Assembly: GCF_000344135.1 (NCBI RefSeq)
Contig: NZ_BAOP01000031.1
Location: 1 to 57,633 of the forward strand
Reading direction: 5' to 3'
From: Gordonia malaquae NBRC 108250
GTDB taxonomy: Bacteria; Actinomycetota; Actinomycetes; Mycobacteriales; Mycobacteriaceae
Length of the DNA stretch: 57,633 nt
This document shows, one piece after another, positions 27,366 to 36,887 of the stretch. Every line of letters starts with the position of its first letter. Position 1 is the first letter of the stretch. The position numbers and the translations under genes were made by a program. Below the pieces are notes generated by a model. It ran no database searches and was not told where the DNA came from. It was given only the letters and a program-made list of their open reading frames with translations.

Positions 27366-27430
27366 CGACTCCGCTCGGGGAACAACGGACTTCGGTCGGG
27401 GAACAGAGGACTCCGGTCGGAGAACGGGAA
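27366..27430. repeat. Three imperfect 21-base tandem repeats upstream of nagB
   Basis: Units beginning CGGGGAACAACGGACTTCGG, CGGGGAACAGAGGACTCCGG and CGGAGAACGGGAAGCCG follow head to tail. They lie in the 145-base gap between nagB and the SHOCT gene; effect unknown. Confidence 0.6.
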
Positions 27431-27452
27431 GCCGAATCCGAGGACAGTTGGT

Positions 27453-28049
27453 TCAAGACATGCGGGAGATGACGGCTCTCTTCGCCGCCCGGAACTCCTC
27501 GTCGTCGAGCCAACCCTTCTGGTGCATGTCCGCGAGACGCGCGATCTCGTCGCTGAGCAGAGTGGTCGTGCGAGGGGTCTTGACTTGAGGAATCGAAGAC
27601 GAAGGCAACACGACCTCCGAAGGTTGTTTCTCGAGAGACACCCGCAACGGTTCTGCTGTCCGGTTCTGCGGCTGAGCAGTATCGCGGCGAAGCCGCTCTA
27701 TGTGCTCGCGAATGAAGTCCTGTTCCTGGTCCATGACGTCGCCGAACAGTATGGGCCCGCGATCGGTGTGGATGTGCAGTTTCGTCGTCACGCGCTTCCG
27801 GACAAACTCCACACTGCGAATATCTTCGCCGCGCACTTCGATTCTGACCTTCTTGCCCGGCTCTAGGACTGTCGTGAATCCGATGACGCGACAATTGGTG
27901 ATCGCCAGCGCCTCCATCACAGGTTTGAAACGGAAGATGTGGGCGAATGCGGTTATCGACTCGCCGGGCAGTAGATCTGACGCGATGCCGGCCTGCCACA
28001 TCGCAGTGTCCGCTCGTGACGCGATGATCCATGCACCGCTCTCCACCAT
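27453..28049 (-). CDS. SHOCT-domain protein with N-terminal PH-like domain
   Basis: Unnamed cytosolic protein of 198 residues. Residues about 20-120 look like a bacterial PH/YokE-type domain (LLPGESITAFAHIFRFKPV, then LAITNCRVIGFTT and LHIHTDRGPILFGD). A disordered linker follows. The last 30 residues, EIARLADMHQKGWLDDEEF plus AAKR, are a SHOCT motif, a short C-terminal oligomerisation motif. ATG at 28049 follows GAGGTGG; the much longer open frame to 29000 is antisense-like read-through over dnaE2. It lies 80 bases downstream of dnaE2 on the same strand. No enzymatic residues are evident. Confidence 0.8.
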   Translation of the reverse strand: MVESGAWIIASRADTAMWQAGIASDLLPGESITAFAHIFRFKPVMEALAITNCRVIGFTTVLEPGKKVRIEVRGEDIRSVEFVRKRVTTKLHIHTDRGPILFGDVMDQEQDFIREHIERLRRDTAQPQNRTAEPLRVSLEKQPSEVVLPSSSIPQVKTPRTTTLLSDEIARLADMHQKGWLDDEEFRAAKRAVISRMS

Positions 28050-28129
28050 CTGCCACCTCACACGTCCGCTTGTTCGTCGACCCAATCGTGACACGGCAGG
28101 GTCCCGCTCAACCGATCGATCGACACCCG

Positions 28130-31100
28130 TCAGCACCAGTCGCGGGAGCGGGTTCCGACTTTGAGGTCGAGTTTCTGGAGGCGGTCGGCGACGACGGTCA
28201 CCGCGCCTTCCGCGTTCTGCACCTTTCCGCGGATGAGCAGAGCTGACGCGGTCTGCGCGAGGGTCCGGTAGCGCGCCCACAGGCCGACGGAGCAGACGAC
28301 GTTCACCATGCCGGTCTCGTCTTCGAGGTTCACGAACGTGACACCCGACGCGGTCGCGGGCCGTTGGCGGTGCGTCACCGCTCCCCCGACGAGCACACGC
28401 GACCCGTCCGGCACGGCGAGCAGGCCGTCGGCAGGGATCACTCCCATCGCGTTCAGTCGCGGGCGCAGGTACTGCGTCGGGTACGAGCGGGGTGAGATGC
28501 CGGTGGAGATCGCGTCGACGGCAGTCAGCTCCACCTCGCTCATACCGGGAAGTGTCGGCGCCGACCGCGGCGAGACGACGGGGAGTTGGTCGTCGCGCAT
28601 TCCGGCCGCGGCTCCGGCCTCCCACAGTGCGGCCCGCCGATCCAGACCGAAGCACTCGAACGCACCCGCCGTCGCCAGCGCCTCCAGGTGCGCAAGCGTG
28701 GGCTCGGTGCGCCTCGACAGGTCGGCCACCGAGGTGAACGGGCCGCCAGTGCTGCGATCGTCGACGATCCGCTGAGCCACGTCGTCCGACAGCCCCTTCA
28801 CCGCGGCGAGCCCGATGCGCACGTCGAGTCCGTCGTTCTCGAGGGTCGCGTACGACAACGACCGATTCACGTCGGGTCGGTGCACCTCGACGCCGTGCCG
28901 TCTGGCGTCGGCCACCAGACTCTGCGGCGAATAGAAGCCCATCGGCTGCGCCCGCAGCAGAGCAGCGCAGAACGCCGCGGGGTGATGCAGTTTGAACCAC
29001 GACGAGTAGAAGACGATCGACGCGAAGCTCTGCGAATGACTCTCCGGGAACCCGAAGTTGGCGAACGCCGCCATCTTCTCGTAGATGCGGTCGGCCGTGT
29101 CGCCGACGATGCCGTGCGTCTCGCGCATCCCCTCGTAGAAACGCGCCTTGAGGCGTTTCATCCGTTCCGGCGACCGCTTTGATCCCATCGCCCGTCGCAG
29201 TTGGTCGGCTTCACCGGCGTCGAAGCCTGCGACGTCGACCGCCACCTGCATCATCTGCTCCTGAAACAGCGGGATTCCGAGGGTGCGGCCGAGCGACTCG
29301 CGCATCGAGTCGTGGTCGAAGGTGACCTTCTCCTTGCCGTCGCGACGTCGGATGTACGGGTGCACCGACCCGCCCTGGATCGGCCCCGGTCGGATCAACG
29401 CCACCTCGACGACGAGGTCGTAGAAGTTCCGCGGCTTCAACCGCGGGAGTGTCGCCATCTGGGCTCGCGACTCCACCTGGAACACGCCGATCGAGTCCGC
29501 GCGACACAGCATGTCGTACACCGCCTCCTCGCCGAGATCGAGCTTCGCGAGGTCGACGTCGATCCCCTTGTGATCGCGGACCAGGTCGATCGCGTAGTGC
29601 AGCGCCGACAGCATGCCGAGACCGAGGAGATCGAACTTCACCAGCCCCACGGCGGCGCAGTCGTCCTTGTCCCACTGCAGCACACTGCGGCCGGGCATCC
29701 GCGCCCACTCGGTGGGGACGACGTCGGCGATCGGTCGGTCGCAGATCACCATTCCACCGGAGTGGATGCCCAGGTGGCGGGGCATCGACGAGATCTGTGA
29801 CGCCAGGTCGCGAACATCGTCCGGTGCGGAGTCTGGAACCTTGGCCCACGCATCCTGCTGCCCTGGCGCGTATCCGAGCGCACGTGCCATGTCGCGGACG
29901 GCCGACCGCCCCCGATACGTGATGACGTTGGCCACCTGCGCACTGTTGGCCCGACCGTGCCGCGAGTACACATACTGGATCACCTCTTCGCGCCGATCCG
30001 ATTCGATGTCGACGTCGATGTCGGGCGGACCGTCACGCTCGGGCGACAGGAAGCGTTCGAACAGCAGATGATTGCCAACGGGGTCGACGTTGGTGATGCC
30101 GAGTGCGTAACAGACCGCGGAGTTCGCCGAACTCCCCCGCCCCTGGCAGAGGATGTCGTGGGTTTTGCAGAACGAGACGATGTCGTGGACCACCAGGAAG
30201 TACCCGGGGAAGGTCAGCGTCTCGATGATCGCCAGCTCGTGCTCGATCTGTCGGTACGCGTCCGGGCGGGCGGCGCGCGTCCCGTACCTGCGCAGCGCCC
30301 CCTCCTCGGTGAGATGCCGCAGCCACGTCGCCTCGGTGTAGCCCTTCGGGACGTCGAACGGCGGGAGATTCGGGGCGATCAGACCGAGGGAGAACGCACA
30401 GTCGGACGCCAGCTGGACGGCGTTGTCGATGGCGTCGAGGTGCGCAGGCATCAGGCGAGCCATCTCGTCGCCGCTGCGCAGGTGCGCCCCTCCGACGCCG
30501 GGCAGCCAGCCGTCGATCGTCGTCATGTCGGTGCGCGCACGCACCGCGGCCACGGCTGTCGCGAGTCGGCGGTTGGCCGGTCCGGCGAAATGTGCGCCCG
30601 TCGTCGCCACCGTCGACAGACGTAGTTCGCCGGCGATGTCGACGAGGATCGCATTGCGCTCGTCGTCGTCCGAGCAGCCGGACGCCGTCAGTTCCACCGT
30701 CACGTAGTCACGACCGAACCGATCGACGAGGTCGCCGAGCGCATCGCGGGCGCCGATCCGCCCGGCCCGCGCCAGTCCTCGACGCACCGCGCCTTTTCGA
30801 CAGCCGGTCAGTATCTGCCAGTGACCGTCACCGGCGGCCGCGGTGACCGCGTCGGCGTCGTACCGGAGCCGCCCCTTCTCCCCTCCCGTCATGTGCGCGT
30901 CGGCGATCACTCTCGACAGCCTGCGATAGCCCTCGTCCCCGCGGGCGAGCACCAGCAGGTGATCGCCTTCCGGGTCGACGGCGCCTGCGCGCGGCGCGTC
31001 GTGCTGCAGTGACAGTTCGGCGCCGAACACTGTCGGCATGCCGAACTCTCGCGCGGCCTCGGCGAAGCGAACCACTCCGTAGAAGCCATCGTGGTCGGTC

Positions 31101-31402
31101 AGCGCCAACCCTGTCAGACCGAGCCGCCAGGCCTCCTCGACCATCGCCTCCGGCATCGATGCGCCGTCGAGGAAGCTGTACGCGCTGTGAGCGTGCAACT
31201 CTGCGTATCCGATCGTCGACCGCCCGAACGCGATGTCGGCAGGCACGTACTCGCCGCGTTTGCGCGACCATGCGGGCGAGTCGCCGCCGTCACCGACATT
31301 GGGCGGAAACGTCTCGCCGCGTCGGTCCCCCGCCCCCGGGCCTCGGCCCGACAGCACCCTCTCCATCTCCGACCAGGTCGGCGGACCGTTGCTCCACCCC
31401 AT
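28130..31402 (-). CDS. dnaE2: Error-prone DNA polymerase III alpha subunit
   Basis: Translesion polymerase of the ImuA'-ImuB-DnaE2 mutasome. The 1090-residue protein has an N-terminal PHP domain (ELHAHSAYSFLDGAS near 68-82), the C-family palm with PDIDVDIESDRREEV, and a C-terminal OB-fold (RVLVGGAVTHRQRP). It is shorter than replicative DnaE1. A perfect TATAAT (31415-31410) ends seven bases before the ATG at 31402, so the message should be leaderless, and a LexA box overlaps that hexamer. Partners imuA' and imuB lie 5 kb away. Confidence 0.96.
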   Translation of the reverse strand: MGWSNGPPTWSEMERVLSGRGPGAGDRRGETFPPNVGDGGDSPAWSRKRGEYVPADIAFGRSTIGYAELHAHSAYSFLDGASMPEAMVEEAWRLGLTGLALTDHDGFYGVVRFAEAAREFGMPTVFGAELSLQHDAPRAGAVDPEGDHLLVLARGDEGYRRLSRVIADAHMTGGEKGRLRYDADAVTAAAGDGHWQILTGCRKGAVRRGLARAGRIGARDALGDLVDRFGRDYVTVELTASGCSDDDERNAILVDIAGELRLSTVATTGAHFAGPANRRLATAVAAVRARTDMTTIDGWLPGVGGAHLRSGDEMARLMPAHLDAIDNAVQLASDCAFSLGLIAPNLPPFDVPKGYTEATWLRHLTEEGALRRYGTRAARPDAYRQIEHELAIIETLTFPGYFLVVHDIVSFCKTHDILCQGRGSSANSAVCYALGITNVDPVGNHLLFERFLSPERDGPPDIDVDIESDRREEVIQYVYSRHGRANSAQVANVITYRGRSAVRDMARALGYAPGQQDAWAKVPDSAPDDVRDLASQISSMPRHLGIHSGGMVICDRPIADVVPTEWARMPGRSVLQWDKDDCAAVGLVKFDLLGLGMLSALHYAIDLVRDHKGIDVDLAKLDLGEEAVYDMLCRADSIGVFQVESRAQMATLPRLKPRNFYDLVVEVALIRPGPIQGGSVHPYIRRRDGKEKVTFDHDSMRESLGRTLGIPLFQEQMMQVAVDVAGFDAGEADQLRRAMGSKRSPERMKRLKARFYEGMRETHGIVGDTADRIYEKMAAFANFGFPESHSQSFASIVFYSSWFKLHHPAAFCAALLRAQPMGFYSPQSLVADARRHGVEVHRPDVNRSLSYATLENDGLDVRIGLAAVKGLSDDVAQRIVDDRSTGGPFTSVADLSRRTEPTLAHLEALATAGAFECFGLDRRAALWEAGAAAGMRDDQLPVVSPRSAPTLPGMSEVELTAVDAISTGISPRSYPTQYLRPRLNAMGVIPADGLLAVPDGSRVLVGGAVTHRQRPATASGVTFVNLEDETGMVNVVCSVGLWARYRTLAQTASALLIRGKVQNAEGAVTVVADRLQKLDLKVGTRSRDWC

Positions 31403-31409
31403 TCATCCG

Positions 31410-31429
31410 ATTATAGAACACATGTTCGA
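31410..31429 (-). promoter_or_regulatory. dnaE2 promoter with overlapping LexA (SOS) box
   Basis: On the minus strand TCGAAC-ATGT-GTTCTA (31429-31414) matches 11 of the 12 fixed positions of the mycobacterial SOS box TCGAAC(N4)GTTCGA. It overlaps the TATAAT -10 hexamer (31415-31410). LexA bound here would block RNA polymerase directly. Confidence 0.88.
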
Positions 31430-31552
31430 TACACGGAATAGATAGCCGCAGGATTGCTCGAACCGACTTGATCAATCGAACTACACAGATCCGACACCCG
31501 ACAGGCACATAATCGTGCCAGCGCACCAAACGCATGCCACATATGAGAACCT

Positions 31553-33478
31553 GTGTCAGTGACCAGCTACTTCGTGACGGGTGCAAGCGGATTCATCGGC
31601 AGTCGAGTGCTGCAACGACTCCTGGCGCGCGACGCCGACGCCCGTGTCACCGCGCTGGTGCGTCCCGGTTCGCTTCCACGTTTCGCACAGATCCTCGAAG
31701 GCATCGACGGCGGCAAACGAGTGATCACCGTGCCCGGCGATCTCACTGTCGACGGTCTGGACATCCACGACGCGACGGTGCTCACCGGCACCGATCACGT
31801 GATCCATCTGGCCGCGATCTACGACGTGACCGCCGACGACGCATCTCAGGACGCCGCCAACCGCGACGGCACCGCGCGTGTCGCCGCACTCGCGGCCGAC
31901 CTCGGCGCGACGATGCACCACGTGTCGTCCATCGCCGTCTCCGGAGACTGGGACGGCGAGTACACCGAGGACGACTTCGACCTGGGCCAGGGCTTCCCCA
32001 CCGCCTACCACCGCACCAAGTTCGAGGCGGAGAAGGCAGTCCGTGAGACGCCCGACCTGCGGTGGCGCGTATATCGGCCGTCCGCGGTGGTCGGCGACTC
32101 AGTCACCGGCACGATGGACAAGGTCGACGGGCCGTACTACTTCTTCGGTCAGATGTCGCTGCTCGGGCAGTTGCCGTCGTTCCTCAAGATGCCCCTGCCG
32201 AACCTCGGGTGGGTGAATCTGGTGCCGGTCGATTTCGTCGCCGACTCGATCGTCGCGCTGCTGCATCACCGGCCGGACGACGACTCGCTGGTGTTCCACC
32301 TGTCCGACCCGCAGCGGCGGACCGTCACCGAGATGTTCAATGCGCTCGCGCCCGCCTTCGACGCGCCTCGCGGTTTCAACGCGCTGCCCGGCGCGGTGGT
32401 CCGCCCGGTGCTCGCCGCCGGTTCGCGAGGTCCGCTGCGTGCCGCGCGCGACGCCGTCGCCGCCCAGCTCGACGTGCCTCCCGTCCTGTTCGACCTCGTC
32501 TCTCTCCCCGTCCGATTCCGCAGTGACACGACGCTCGCCGTGCTTCGCTCGCTCGGCGTCGAGCTGCCGGATCTCGCCGACTATGGGCCCGGCCTCTGGC
32601 GATACTGGTACGAGAATCTCGACCCGGCGAGACATCGCCGCACCGACCCGCGTGGTTCGATGGTCGGCAAGAACGTGCTGATCACGGGCGCGTCGTCGGG
32701 CATCGGCAAGGCGACGGCCCGCATGTGCGTGACGCGCGGCGCCAACGTGTTCCTGGTGGCGCGCAGCGTCGACGGTCTGACCGACGTCGCCGACGAGCTG
32801 AACGCCGAGACCCCCAAGGACGGCCTTCCCGCCGGACACGCCTACGCGTATCCCGCCGACATCACCGACGAGTCGGCCGTTCAGACGCTCATCAAGTCGA
32901 TCCTCGCCGAGCACGACCACGTGGATGTCCTCGTCAACAACGCCGGACGATCGATCCGCCGGTCGACGCTGAACTCGGTCGACCGTTCGCACGACTACCA
33001 GCGGACGATGGCCGTCAACTACTTCGGCGCCGTCTACCTGACATTGGCGTTGCTGCCGCACATGGTGGCACGCCAGGCCGGGCACATCGTGAACGTGTCG
33101 TCGGTCGCGGTGCAGAGCCACGGTCCCCGGTTCGGCGCGTACGGTGCGTCGAAAGCGGCGCTCGAGGCGTTCAGCGACGCGACGGCCGCCGAGACTCTGT
33201 CCGACCACGTCACGTTCAGCACCGTCCGACTGCCGCTGACCCGGACCAAGATGATCGCTCCCACCGACGCCTACCAGGCTCAGCACGGCATCTGGGGTGT
33301 CGACAAGGCCGCGAGCCGGGTACTCCGCGCGATCATCGACAAGCCCAAACGCGTGAACACGCTGATCGGCGACATCGTCGACCTCGGGCACCACACCGTC
33401 CCTCGGCTCACCAACCGGCTCATGCACCAGGAGTACCTGCTGGTCGGCGAGTCGGACGCGGCGCTCGGCAAGGGCTGA
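31553..33478 (+). CDS. acrA1: Two-domain fatty acyl-CoA reductase
   Basis: Fusion of two short-chain dehydrogenase domains, 641 residues. Domain 1 is extended-SDR type with FVTGASGFIGS near 7-17 and YHRTK at 152-156. Domain 2 is classical SDR with LITGASSGIG (376-385), NNAG (462-465), NVSSVAV and YGASK (530-534). M. tuberculosis AcrA1 (Rv3391) has the same two-domain plan, as I recall, and such proteins reduce fatty acyl-CoA to aldehyde or alcohol for wax or storage lipids. GTG at 31553 lies five bases after TATGAG, suggesting a leaderless mRNA. It is divergent from dnaE2 across 150 bases. Confidence 0.88.
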   Translation: MSVTSYFVTGASGFIGSRVLQRLLARDADARVTALVRPGSLPRFAQILEGIDGGKRVITVPGDLTVDGLDIHDATVLTGTDHVIHLAAIYDVTADDASQDAANRDGTARVAALAADLGATMHHVSSIAVSGDWDGEYTEDDFDLGQGFPTAYHRTKFEAEKAVRETPDLRWRVYRPSAVVGDSVTGTMDKVDGPYYFFGQMSLLGQLPSFLKMPLPNLGWVNLVPVDFVADSIVALLHHRPDDDSLVFHLSDPQRRTVTEMFNALAPAFDAPRGFNALPGAVVRPVLAAGSRGPLRAARDAVAAQLDVPPVLFDLVSLPVRFRSDTTLAVLRSLGVELPDLADYGPGLWRYWYENLDPARHRRTDPRGSMVGKNVLITGASSGIGKATARMCVTRGANVFLVARSVDGLTDVADELNAETPKDGLPAGHAYAYPADITDESAVQTLIKSILAEHDHVDVLVNNAGRSIRRSTLNSVDRSHDYQRTMAVNYFGAVYLTLALLPHMVARQAGHIVNVSSVAVQSHGPRFGAYGASKAALEAFSDATAAETLSDHVTFSTVRLPLTRTKMIAPTDAYQAQHGIWGVDKAASRVLRAIIDKPKRVNTLIGDIVDLGHHTVPRLTNRLMHQEYLLVGESDAALGKG

Positions 33479-33481
33479 GGG

Positions 33482-33733
33482 TCAGCCTTCCTCACGTCGT
33501 GCACGAGCGAGGACGCGTGTCATGATCGCCACGGCGCCGCGATCCTCCGCGAGCCGCAATGCGACATCAAGATCCTCTGCGGTACGCCCATGAGGATCCG
33601 AGCGGACCGCGGCGGCAATCTTCCGCCAGTTCTTGAGCGTCCCTCGATCCAACGCCGCAAGCACGCCCTCGACACCCCACTGATCAACCGGATCGTCCGG
33701 GGTGACGACGAGATTTCGGAATTGCAGCATCAC
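33482..33733 (-). CDS. Small partner protein of the nucleotidyltransferase gene (possible antitoxin)
   Basis: An 83-residue protein of unknown function. Visible features are WGVEGVLAALDRGTLKNWRK, then IAAAVRSDPHGRTAEDLDVA and a basic helical end. The ATG overlaps the upstream stop by four bases (ATGA), so it is made with the toxin-like gene. Its size, coupling and helical content suggest an antitoxin or cofactor, but it does not show the winged-helix expected of AbiEi. It converges on acrA1 with three bases between. Confidence 0.65.
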   Translation of the reverse strand: MMLQFRNLVVTPDDPVDQWGVEGVLAALDRGTLKNWRKIAAAVRSDPHGRTAEDLDVALRLAEDRGAVAIMTRVLARARREEG

Positions 33734-34392
33734 TCCACCATTCGATCAGCGACGTCGACACACACGTCAACGACAGCGTTCCAATCGTGCCATTTCGCTG
33801 CCAGACCCTTGTAGCCGGAGAGCCTGAGAGTGGTCGTCTCATCGGCGGGCGAAGGACGACCGAGTTGACGTGCCACCTGCGTAGCAACCGAGTCGTCGCC
33901 CTCCTTCGCCGCGTAGTAGTCGTCGATCTGGGCGAGCGTATCGGCAGCCCAGGCTCGCCCGAATCTGTCAGACAACGCGGCGACATCGAGATAGTCCCGC
34001 GTTTGATTCCTTTTCACCACCAGATACGCCTTGATTCGCAGAGTCTCTTCCGGCGTCGGAACAATGACCTTCTCATCCCCGATGTCGATGCGCTCTGTTT
34101 CGAGTGGTCGCTGTCGAATCAGTTGGCGGACGCCCGCTTCGATGTCGCCGAGTCGTCCAAGAATGATCTTCCCGGGAACCGCGCGATTCAGAACCCAGTC
34201 GGGGTCCGTTTCAAGCGCGTCAAGGACCAAGTCGAACCTCGAACGCAGGTCGGCGAGAACATGATCGTGGTCGGTCGACAATCGGTGCCCGGCGTGCCAT
34301 GCCGCAGCGCTTCCGCCGACGAGTATCGCGTCGGGCACGAGCTGTTGCAGTCGCGCAGCCGATCGCAAGACGTCAAGCAGGGTCACCTCCAT
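33730..34392 (-). CDS. AbiEii/DUF1814-like nucleotidyltransferase (toxin-like)
   Basis: Protein of 220 residues with the minimal nucleotidyltransferase motif: LVGGSAAAWHAG at about 24-35, then STDHDHV with Asp41 and Asp43. The downstream signature is TLRIKAYLVVKRNQTRDYLD, as in AbiEii and mycobacterial MenT toxins, some of which transfer nucleotides to tRNA acceptor ends. It is therefore a candidate toxin of a two-gene module with the following 83-residue gene. The start is ambiguous, since ATGGAGGTG at 34392 resembles a ribosome site itself. It interrupts the acrA1-imuB interval. Confidence 0.72.
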   Translation of the reverse strand: MEVTLLDVLRSAARLQQLVPDAILVGGSAAAWHAGHRLSTDHDHVLADLRSRFDLVLDALETDPDWVLNRAVPGKIILGRLGDIEAGVRQLIRQRPLETERIDIGDEKVIVPTPEETLRIKAYLVVKRNQTRDYLDVAALSDRFGRAWAADTLAQIDDYYAAKEGDDSVATQVARQLGRPSPADETTTLRLSGYKGLAAKWHDWNAVVDVCVDVADRMVE

Positions 34393-34398
34393 AATCCA

Positions 34399-34408
34399 AC
34401 AGTACTGT
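34399..34408. promoter_or_regulatory. Palindrome in the toxin-like module promoter
   Basis: ACAGTACTGT is a perfect 10-base palindrome seven bases upstream of the nucleotidyltransferase start codon. It could be an autoregulatory operator. Short enough to occur by chance. Confidence 0.3.
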
Positions 34409-34440
34409 GGATTCTCGCTTCGATCCGCGGACTGAGCTCC

Positions 34441-36030
34441 TCACTCGTACACTCCTTCCACCGTCCAGGCGCGTTCTCGGTAGCAGAGCAGAAGTGCTCG
34501 CGAATCCTCCAGCAGCACTTGGGCTCTCGCCGACACGCCCGTCGGCTCGACGTCGGTGCCGAACGGCCACGGCCCGGCCCACCAGCAGACCGTGTACGGC
34601 CGACGCCCCACCCGGACCTCGGCGGGCTCCGTGGTGAAGCCGCCGCGTGGCGTCACCTCGACCTGATCGCCTTCGGCGTCGAGCAGTTCGGCGTCGGTGT
34701 GCGACAGCAATGCAGGCGACGGCCGGGCCAGCCGATCGGGCCAGGCGGCGTTCGGATCACGCGGCGGCACCTGCTCGTCCCCGAGCGTCACGAGCGCGAC
34801 CTGCTCGGCCGGCCCGCGTCCACCGCTGCGGATCGGCACCCGCACCGACTCCCCGCCGAGCAGACCTTGCACACGGACGAGCGCACGTCGAGCTCGATCG
34901 GTGAGCCCGTCGCCGACCGCGGCGGGCAGTCCGGCCCCGACGAATGCGTGCTGCAGAGATCCGGGATCGACGACTTCCACCGGTTCCAGATGCAACCGCG
35001 CGATCGGCGAGTCCGGTGCACCGGCCCCACCCGCATCACGTCCCGCTGTACCGGCCAGCCACCCTTCGAGCTGCCAACGGATGCGGTCGGCCGTGGCATC
35101 CGGTGTGAGCGGCTGCGCGCACCACCAGGTGCGCGAATGTCGTTGTCCACGTTCGGTTATCGCGTGAACAGTGAGCCGAGTGCACGCCAGCGACGCCGCC
35201 GACAGACGCCGGTGCAGCTCCTCGGCGAGCCGACGGCCGAGGAAGGCGGCCGAGTCGATGCGGTCGACGGGGGGATCACACGTGTACTCGACGTCCAGCA
35301 CGGCCGGGATCGGCGCACGACTCGGCCGCCTGCCGGGCGTTGCGCTCGCCAACCGGTGCGCGACAACGGCGTCCGCCGAGAACCTCGACGCGACGTCGGC
35401 GGCAGGCAGTTCGGCGAATGCACCGAGAGTTCGGATGCCGAGTCGCCACAACAGGTCGACGAGATCGGGACGTGTCGGATCGGACAGCGCGATCTCCACG
35501 GTCAGGTCCGAGATCGGCCGGGTCGCCAGGTACGCGGCGTCGGTACCCGGCGGCACCGACTGCCCGGACCGTGCGGACAGGACCGCGGTGAACAGTTCGT
35601 CTGCCACTCCCACTCGCGCTGCGACACCCGTCGCGGCGACGGCGTCGACGATCCGCTCGGCGAGCACCGCCTCCCCGCCGAAGTAGCGCGCAGCCCGATC
35701 GGCCGTCACCACCAGCAGCCCGGGACGCAACACTTCCGTGAGTGGGACCACCTCGGTCACCGCCGTGACGACCGGCTCGAACAGTCGGCCGTCACGAGTC
35801 GGATCAGCGTCGAACACCACCAGGTCCGGGCACAACGACTGCGCCTGACGTTTCCGCATGCCGCGTCGGACGCCAACGGTGCGCGCCGCCCGAGAACACG
35901 CCTCCACCTTTCCCGCATGCAGGACGGCGATCGGCTCGGCCACCGTGATGCCCGCCGTCGACGCGGCCGCAACCGCAGGCCAGTCCGGGCACCACACGGC
36001 CATCACCCGACGGCCGCTCTGAGGGTCCAT
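34441..36030 (-). CDS. imuB: Mutasome accessory protein ImuB (Y-family polymerase-like)
   Basis: Catalytically inactive Y-family polymerase homologue that links DnaE2 and ImuA' to the beta clamp. The 529-residue product begins MAVWCPDWPAVAAA after a short leader and lacks the acidic DxD expected of an active Y-family enzyme. It keeps the fold-defining LCPDLVVFDAD, TADRAARYFGG and RVGVADELFTA regions. A candidate clamp-binding segment is QVALVTLGDE near residue 425. ATG at 36030 shares one base with the imuA' stop (TGATG). It is regulated with imuA' from a LexA-controlled promoter. Confidence 0.93.
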   Translation of the reverse strand: MDPQSGRRVMAVWCPDWPAVAAASTAGITVAEPIAVLHAGKVEACSRAARTVGVRRGMRKRQAQSLCPDLVVFDADPTRDGRLFEPVVTAVTEVVPLTEVLRPGLLVVTADRAARYFGGEAVLAERIVDAVAATGVAARVGVADELFTAVLSARSGQSVPPGTDAAYLATRPISDLTVEIALSDPTRPDLVDLLWRLGIRTLGAFAELPAADVASRFSADAVVAHRLASATPGRRPSRAPIPAVLDVEYTCDPPVDRIDSAAFLGRRLAEELHRRLSAASLACTRLTVHAITERGQRHSRTWWCAQPLTPDATADRIRWQLEGWLAGTAGRDAGGAGAPDSPIARLHLEPVEVVDPGSLQHAFVGAGLPAAVGDGLTDRARRALVRVQGLLGGESVRVPIRSGGRGPAEQVALVTLGDEQVPPRDPNAAWPDRLARPSPALLSHTDAELLDAEGDQVEVTPRGGFTTEPAEVRVGRRPYTVCWWAGPWPFGTDVEPTGVSARAQVLLEDSRALLLCYRERAWTVEGVYE

Positions 36031-36770
36031 CAGTTCGCCACGGCGAGTGCCGGACGCGACGGGCGCTGCACCGAACCGTGCGCTGCGACCAACTGCAGCA
36101 CCGGATTCTCCCCCGGTGTCGTCTCGCCCATACCCGGGGCGACGAGGTCGAAACCACCCGACGACGGGCGAGCACCCGAAGCCGTCACCCGCACGTCCAC
36201 GCCGAACCCGCCGATGCGCCCGAAACCGCTCCGCCGCGCGGGCACGTGCCGGTATTCGGTCACCTCGCTCTCGATGCGGACCGATGCTCCGGGCCAGTCG
36301 CCGAGGACGAGCAGCGTCGACGACTGCTTGCGTGCCCGGCCCGCCAGGACCCGAGCTCGCGACTGCGGAACCGGCCCGCGTTTGCGGCCAGGGCCGAGGT
36401 CGGGCCCGAGCACCACGAGATCGATGCCGTCGAGCAGCACCCCCGCGACCTCCAGAGGGTCCACACCGGGCTCGGTGACGACCGCGACGCGACTCAGATC
36501 CGCCCCCATGTCCATAGCGGCAGCAAGGTTGAGTCGAGGGAGTCCCACAAGCGCCACCGTGGCACCCGCCCGAGTCACCTCGGCGATGACGGCCATCGGA
36601 ACGGTGATCGCCCCGGTGGACGTGACCACCGTTCCGCGAGACAGGCCACGGCGAGGGAACAGCGGCGCCATGGCCTCGGGAACGGGGAGCACCGAGGTCT
36701 CTGCAACGGCGTCGCCCGACATGCCCGCCAGACGCCTCCGCAGGGCTTCTACCTCCTCTGATCGTGCCAT
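36030..36770 (-). CDS. imuA: Mutasome accessory protein ImuA'
   Basis: RecA-fold-related component of the SOS mutasome in actinobacteria, 246 residues. The region equivalent to a Walker A loop reads RGTVVTSTGAITVP and lacks the GKT/S, as expected for ImuA'. VVLGPDLGPGRK and LLVLGDWPGASVR follow at the core strands. ATG at 36770 follows GGGGAAG. It is first in the imuA'-imuB operon and preceded by a perfect LexA box 20 bases upstream. Confidence 0.9.
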   Translation of the reverse strand: MARSEEVEALRRRLAGMSGDAVAETSVLPVPEAMAPLFPRRGLSRGTVVTSTGAITVPMAVIAEVTRAGATVALVGLPRLNLAAAMDMGADLSRVAVVTEPGVDPLEVAGVLLDGIDLVVLGPDLGPGRKRGPVPQSRARVLAGRARKQSSTLLVLGDWPGASVRIESEVTEYRHVPARRSGFGRIGGFGVDVRVTASGARPSSGGFDLVAPGMGETTPGENPVLQLVAAHGSVQRPSRPALAVAN

Positions 36771-36789
36771 CACTTCCCCTTCCCGCTGT

Positions 36790-36805
36790 TCGAACTCTTG
36801 TTCGA
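36790..36805. promoter_or_regulatory. LexA (SOS) box of imuA'-imuB
   Basis: TCGAACTCTTGTTCGA is an exact match to TCGAAC(N4)GTTCGA. It lies 20 bases upstream of the imuA' start and immediately downstream of a TACAGT -10-like hexamer (minus strand), an ideal repressor position. Confidence 0.95.
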
Positions 36806-36887
36806 TACTGTACGACCGACCTCCGACAACCGTCAACGCTCCTGGTCGCGGCCCCGACCACTCCGTACGCCACGTAGATTCGGACGC

